Source of the DNA: Streptomyces plumbidurans | GTDB taxonomy: Bacteria > Actinomycetota > Actinomycetes > Streptomycetales > Streptomycetaceae | Reading direction: 5' to 3' | Length of the DNA stretch: 45,164 bases | Assembly (NCBI RefSeq): GCF_019857225.1 | Contig: NZ_JAFJSY010000026.1 | Span: forward strand, 1-45,164 | Part shown: piece by piece, positions 42,305-45,164 of the stretch | How positions within the stretch are numbered: position 1 is the first letter of the stretch | Layout of the letters: every line of letters begins with the position of its first letter | Program-made: the position numbers and the translations under genes | The notes under the pieces: model-generated | What the model saw: the letters and a program-made list of their open reading frames with translations, nothing else | Database searches by the model: none | What the model was told of the DNA's origin: nothing

Positions 42305-42346
42305 TACGGTAACGTTCCGCGCGACTGCGCCGCTGTTCGAACAGCG
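42305..42346 (+). promoter_or_regulatory. mltG promoter region with 16-bp palindrome
   Basis: Two overlapping -10 candidates, TACGGT (42305-42310) and TAACGT (42310-42315), are followed just downstream by the perfect palindrome CGCTGTTC-GAACAGCG (42331-42346). Transcription would start near 42322, so the palindrome lies at about +10 to +25, an operator-like position. No good -35. Confidence 0.45.
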
Positions 42347-42419
42347 ACCGCACAGCAAGAGGCGGGACGGTACCCGGCCAAAAGCCGCGTAACTGCCGCC
42401 TCGCGGCTCTAGGGGATCG

Positions 42420-44111
42420 ATGACTGAGTATGGCCGGGGCCAAGGCTCCGAACCGTGGCATCCGGAGGACCCGTTGTACGGGGACGACGGATGGGGAGGA
42501 CAGCAGGCCCAGGGCCAGCAGTCCCCCTACGGCGGCCAGCCGCAGCACTATCCGCAGCAGCCGCAGCAGAACTACGGCGACTGGAGCGACGGCGGGCAGT
42601 CCGGCTACGCGCCGGGGCAGCAGCAGTACCAGGGCTACGACCAGCAGTACTACGCGGGTCAGGGCCAGCAGCAGTACCAGGGCCAGCAGACCTACGACCC
42701 GAGCCAGCAGCAGTACCAGACCCAGCAGACGTACGACCAGGGCGGCTGGGGAGCCGGCCAGCAGGTCCAGTACACGGACCCATCGGACCCGTACGGCCAG
42801 CAGGCGGCCACCTACGGCGGGGGCGGGCCCGACTACTACGGCACGCCCGACGCATACCCGCCGCCCGAGCCGCCCAGCCGCAGGCAGGCCGAGCCCGAGC
42901 CGCCGCGCACCGACTGGGACCCCGGCCCCGACCAGGGCGAACACGCCTTCTTCGCCGGTGGTGGCGACGACGAGGACGACGATGACGACGGCCGCGCAGG
43001 CAGCAAGGGCCGGGGCGGCAAGAAACCGAAGAAGCGCCGCAGCGGGTGCGCCTGTCTCGTCCTGGTGACGATCTTCGCGGGCGGCGTCGGCGGGGTCGGC
43101 TACTTCGGCTGGCAGTTCTACCAGGACCGTTTCGGCCCGTCGCCCGACTACGCGGGCGACGGCAACGGCGAGCAGGTCACCGTCGTCATCCCCAAGGGCG
43201 CCGGCGGCTATGTGATCGGCCAGAAGCTCAAGGAGGCGGGCGTCGTCGAGAGCGTCGACGCGTTCGTCTCCGCGCAGCAGTCCAACGACAAGGGCAAGAC
43301 GATCCAGGACGGCGTCTACACGCTGCAGAAACGGATGTCGGCCGCCAGCGCGGTCGAACTCATGCTCAGTCCGAAGAGCCGCAGCAACCTGATCATCGCC
43401 GAAGGCACCCGCAACACACGGGTCTACGAGCTGATCGACACGCGTCTGGGCCTCGCCAAGGGCGCCACCGCGAAGGTCGCGAAGCAGGACTACAAGAAGC
43501 TCGGCCTGCCCTCGTGGGCGCTGAACCACCCGAACCTGAAGGATCCGCTGGAAGGATTCCTCTACCCCTCCAGCTACGCCGTCTCCAAGGGTCAGAAGCC
43601 CGAGGCCGTCCTGAAGGACATGGTCTCCCGGGCCAGCAGCACCTACGACGAACTGGGCCTGGAGAAGAAGGCGAAGAGCCTGGGACTCGACGGGCCCTGG
43701 CAGCTGCTCACCGTCGCGAGCCTGGTGCAGGCCGAGGGCACCAGCCACGACGACTTCCGCAAGATGGCCGAGGTCGTCTACAACCGCCTCAAGCCCGGCA
43801 ACCCCGAGACCTACGGATCGCTCGAGTTCGACTCCACGTACAACTACGTGAAGAACCAGAGCAAGATCGACCTGAGCATCGCCGAGCTGCGCAAGTACAA
43901 CAACCCGTACAACACGTACTACATCAAGGGCCTGCCGCCCGGACCCATCGACAACCCCGGCGCCGAGGCGATCAAGGGCTCGCTCGCCCCCACGCACGAC
44001 GGCTGGTACTACTTCATCTCGCTGGACGGCAAGACCAGCAAGTTCACCAAGACGCTCGCCGAGCACAACAAGCTGGTGGACGAATTCAACGCGTCGAGGA
44101 ACAAGAACTGA
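42420..44111 (+). CDS. mltG: Endolytic murein transglycosylase MltG
   Basis: 563 residues. The cytoplasmic N-terminus of about 205 residues is very rich in Gln, Tyr and Gly (QQQYQG and QQTYD repeats, about 28-130), then Pro-rich and acidic (DDEDDDDDG), before the basic KKPKKRRSG and one membrane helix at about 210-232. Outside lie a LysM-like segment and the YceG/MltG catalytic domain with catalytic E439 (LVQAEGTS) and the conserved YNRLKPG and GPIDNPGAEAI. MltG cleaves nascent glycan strands during elongation. ATG at 42420; the stop overlaps the aroE ATG. Confidence 0.95.
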   Translation: MTEYGRGQGSEPWHPEDPLYGDDGWGGQQAQGQQSPYGGQPQHYPQQPQQNYGDWSDGGQSGYAPGQQQYQGYDQQYYAGQGQQQYQGQQTYDPSQQQYQTQQTYDQGGWGAGQQVQYTDPSDPYGQQAATYGGGGPDYYGTPDAYPPPEPPSRRQAEPEPPRTDWDPGPDQGEHAFFAGGGDDEDDDDDGRAGSKGRGGKKPKKRRSGCACLVLVTIFAGGVGGVGYFGWQFYQDRFGPSPDYAGDGNGEQVTVVIPKGAGGYVIGQKLKEAGVVESVDAFVSAQQSNDKGKTIQDGVYTLQKRMSAASAVELMLSPKSRSNLIIAEGTRNTRVYELIDTRLGLAKGATAKVAKQDYKKLGLPSWALNHPNLKDPLEGFLYPSSYAVSKGQKPEAVLKDMVSRASSTYDELGLEKKAKSLGLDGPWQLLTVASLVQAEGTSHDDFRKMAEVVYNRLKPGNPETYGSLEFDSTYNYVKNQSKIDLSIAELRKYNNPYNTYYIKGLPPGPIDNPGAEAIKGSLAPTHDGWYYFISLDGKTSKFTKTLAEHNKLVDEFNASRNKN

Positions 44112-44926
44112 TGACCGCGACCCGAAGGGCGGCCGTGCTCGGCTCGCCCATCGCCCACTCCCTGTCCCCGCAGCTGCACACCGCGGGATACCGGGCTCTC
44201 GGCCTCGCGGGTTGGTCGTACGACAGGTTCGACATCGACGAGGCGGCGCTGCCCGGATTCCTCGCGAAACTCGGCCCGGAGTGGGCGGGGCTCTCCCTGA
44301 CCATGCCGCTGAAGCGTGCCGTCATCCCGCTGCTCGACGAGATCAGCGACACGGCGGCCTCGGTGGAGGCGGTCAACACCGTGGTGTTCGAGGCCGACGG
44401 GCGCCGGGTCGGCGACAACACCGACATCCCTGGCCTGGTGGCCGCGCTGCACGAGCGCGGCGTGGAGAAGGCCGAGTCGGCCGCGATCCTCGGCGCCGGA
44501 GCCACGGCCTCCTCGGCCCTCGCGGCGCTCGCCCGCATCTGCACCGGCGAGGTCATCGTGTACGTGCGCAGCGGGCGGCGCGCGGACGAGATGCGGCAGT
44601 GGGGCGAGCGGCTCGGCGTCCAGGTCCGCCCCGCCGACTGGTCCGACGCGGCCCGCGCCTTCGAGGCACCCCTGGTCATCTCGACGACGCCCGCCGGAGG
44701 CACCGACGCCCTGACCGAGCGACTGCCCGCGCAGGTCGGCACCCTCTTCGACGTGCTCTACGAGCCCTGGCCCACCCCCCTCGCCGCCGCCTGGCAGTCG
44801 CGCGGCGGGCAGGTGCTCGGTGGCCTCGACCTGCTGGTGCACCAGGCCGTCTTTCAGTTCCGGCAGTTCACCGGCGATCCGCGCTCCCCGCTGGCCGCGA
44901 TGCGCGAGGCCGCGCAACAGCGCTGA
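44111..44926 (+). CDS. aroE: Shikimate dehydrogenase
   Basis: 271-residue NADPH enzyme that reduces 3-dehydroshikimate. The shikimate-binding S17 and S19 in SPIAHSLSPQLH, catalytic K68 (LTMPLK) and D105 (GDNTDIPG) are present, and the nucleotide loop is GAGATAS (128-134). The C-terminus carries GGLDLLVHQAVFQF, typical of the enzyme. ATG at 44111 overlaps the mltG stop. aroC begins 205 bases later on the same strand. Confidence 0.97.
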   Translation: MTATRRAAVLGSPIAHSLSPQLHTAGYRALGLAGWSYDRFDIDEAALPGFLAKLGPEWAGLSLTMPLKRAVIPLLDEISDTAASVEAVNTVVFEADGRRVGDNTDIPGLVAALHERGVEKAESAAILGAGATASSALAALARICTGEVIVYVRSGRRADEMRQWGERLGVQVRPADWSDAARAFEAPLVISTTPAGGTDALTERLPAQVGTLFDVLYEPWPTPLAAAWQSRGGQVLGGLDLLVHQAVFQFRQFTGDPRSPLAAMREAAQQR

Positions 44927-44960
44927 CCCGCCCGTCTCGCCTTGGCCTCTGTCAGGCTCC

Positions 44961-45003
44961 GCTCCCGCCCGTCAGCCCCGTGTCCGTCTGCCGGACCGGG
45001 AGC
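44961..45003 (+). terminator. Stem-loop after aroE
   Basis: GCTCCCG (44961-44967) pairs with CGGGAGC (44997-45003), with an inner GTCCG/CGGAC hairpin (44982-44996). A possible terminator between aroE and aroC; the rest of 44927-45131 shows nothing else definite. Confidence 0.45.
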
Positions 45004-45131
45004 AGAGGTGCCCCGCGGACGTGGGAGGATCGGAGGTGGCGGGCCGGGGCCGCGCACCTGGTCGCGCCGTCGCCGTGCGCGAGGACGTGCGTACGCAGGC
45101 AGTACCAGGGCGCGAGCACTGAGGAGCACCG

Positions 45132-45164
45132 TTGAGCAGGTTGCGCTGGCTGACCGCGGGGGAG
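45132..45164 (+). CDS. aroC: Chorismate synthase, first 11 codons
   Basis: The window ends inside this gene. A TTG start at 45132, 5 bases after GAGGAG, opens a frame reading MSRLRWLTAGE, the conserved beginning of actinobacterial chorismate synthase. Assignment rests on this short stretch and on aroE upstream. Confidence 0.8.
   Translation, partial: MSRLRWLTAGE

Overview
The window is about 45 kb of very GC-rich DNA with dense genes, frequent GTG and TTG starts, TANNNT -10 boxes and strong G+C-rich hairpin terminators. Gene content and order (thrS, a HIT protein, pgsA-pimA, pdxST, yebC-ruvCAB, yajC-secDF, apt-relA, hisS, rarA, rpsD, alaS-ruvX-mltG-aroE-aroC) are those of a Streptomyces core chromosome. 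From memory, the block resembles the SCO1496-SCO1532 region of S. coelicolor, and the thrS/HIT/pgsA/acyltransferase/pimA part resembles Rv2614c-Rv2610c of Mycobacterium tuberculosis. No database comparison was possible.

Layout. 1-4.5 kb: the 3' part of an unidentified gene, thrS, a K+-channel-like gene on the minus strand, and a HIT-family (Ap4A phosphorylase-like) gene. 4.5-8.8 kb: two minus-strand genes, an unknown membrane protein and an EF-G-like GTPase. 9.0-12.4 kb: phosphatidylinositol mannoside genes (PI-phosphate synthase, acyltransferase, PimA) with overlapping starts and stops, then a LemA-like protein. 12.5-14.9 kb: pdxS-pdxT (vitamin B6) and a YebC regulator. 15-17.2 kb: ruvC-ruvA-ruvB. 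17.4-21.5 kb: yajC-secD-secF-apt. 21.5-22.3 kb: a C-rich, repeat-bearing spacer ending in the relA promoter, which carries a perfect 10-bp-arm palindrome. 22.3-24.9 kb: bifunctional relA. 24.9-29.3 kb: DUF349 protein and membrane-anchored cyclophilin (minus strand), then an MBL-fold hydrolase and hisS. 29.3-32.9 kb: a minus-strand, translationally coupled ABC transporter/two-component operon. 33-36 kb: a VKOR-family membrane protein, rarA, and rpsD with a long, highly structured leader. 36-38.2 kb: a STAND ATPase with no DNA-binding domain. 38.3-45.2 kb: DUF948, DUF6167, alaS, ruvX, mltG, aroE and the first codons of aroC.

Together the genes cover tRNA charging, PI-mannoside lipid synthesis, Holliday-junction processing, protein export, the stringent response and peptidoglycan/aromatic metabolism. 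I found no mobile element, CRISPR array, tRNA/rRNA gene or biosynthetic gene cluster. The most interesting parts are non-coding: the rpsD leader, the relA promoter palindrome, the repeat-rich apt-relA spacer, palindromes at the mltG, STAND-ATPase and ABC/VKOR promoters, and several genes that look leaderless. The accessory-looking pieces are the ABC/two-component operon, the STAND ATPase, and the unknown membrane protein beside the EF-G-like GTPase.
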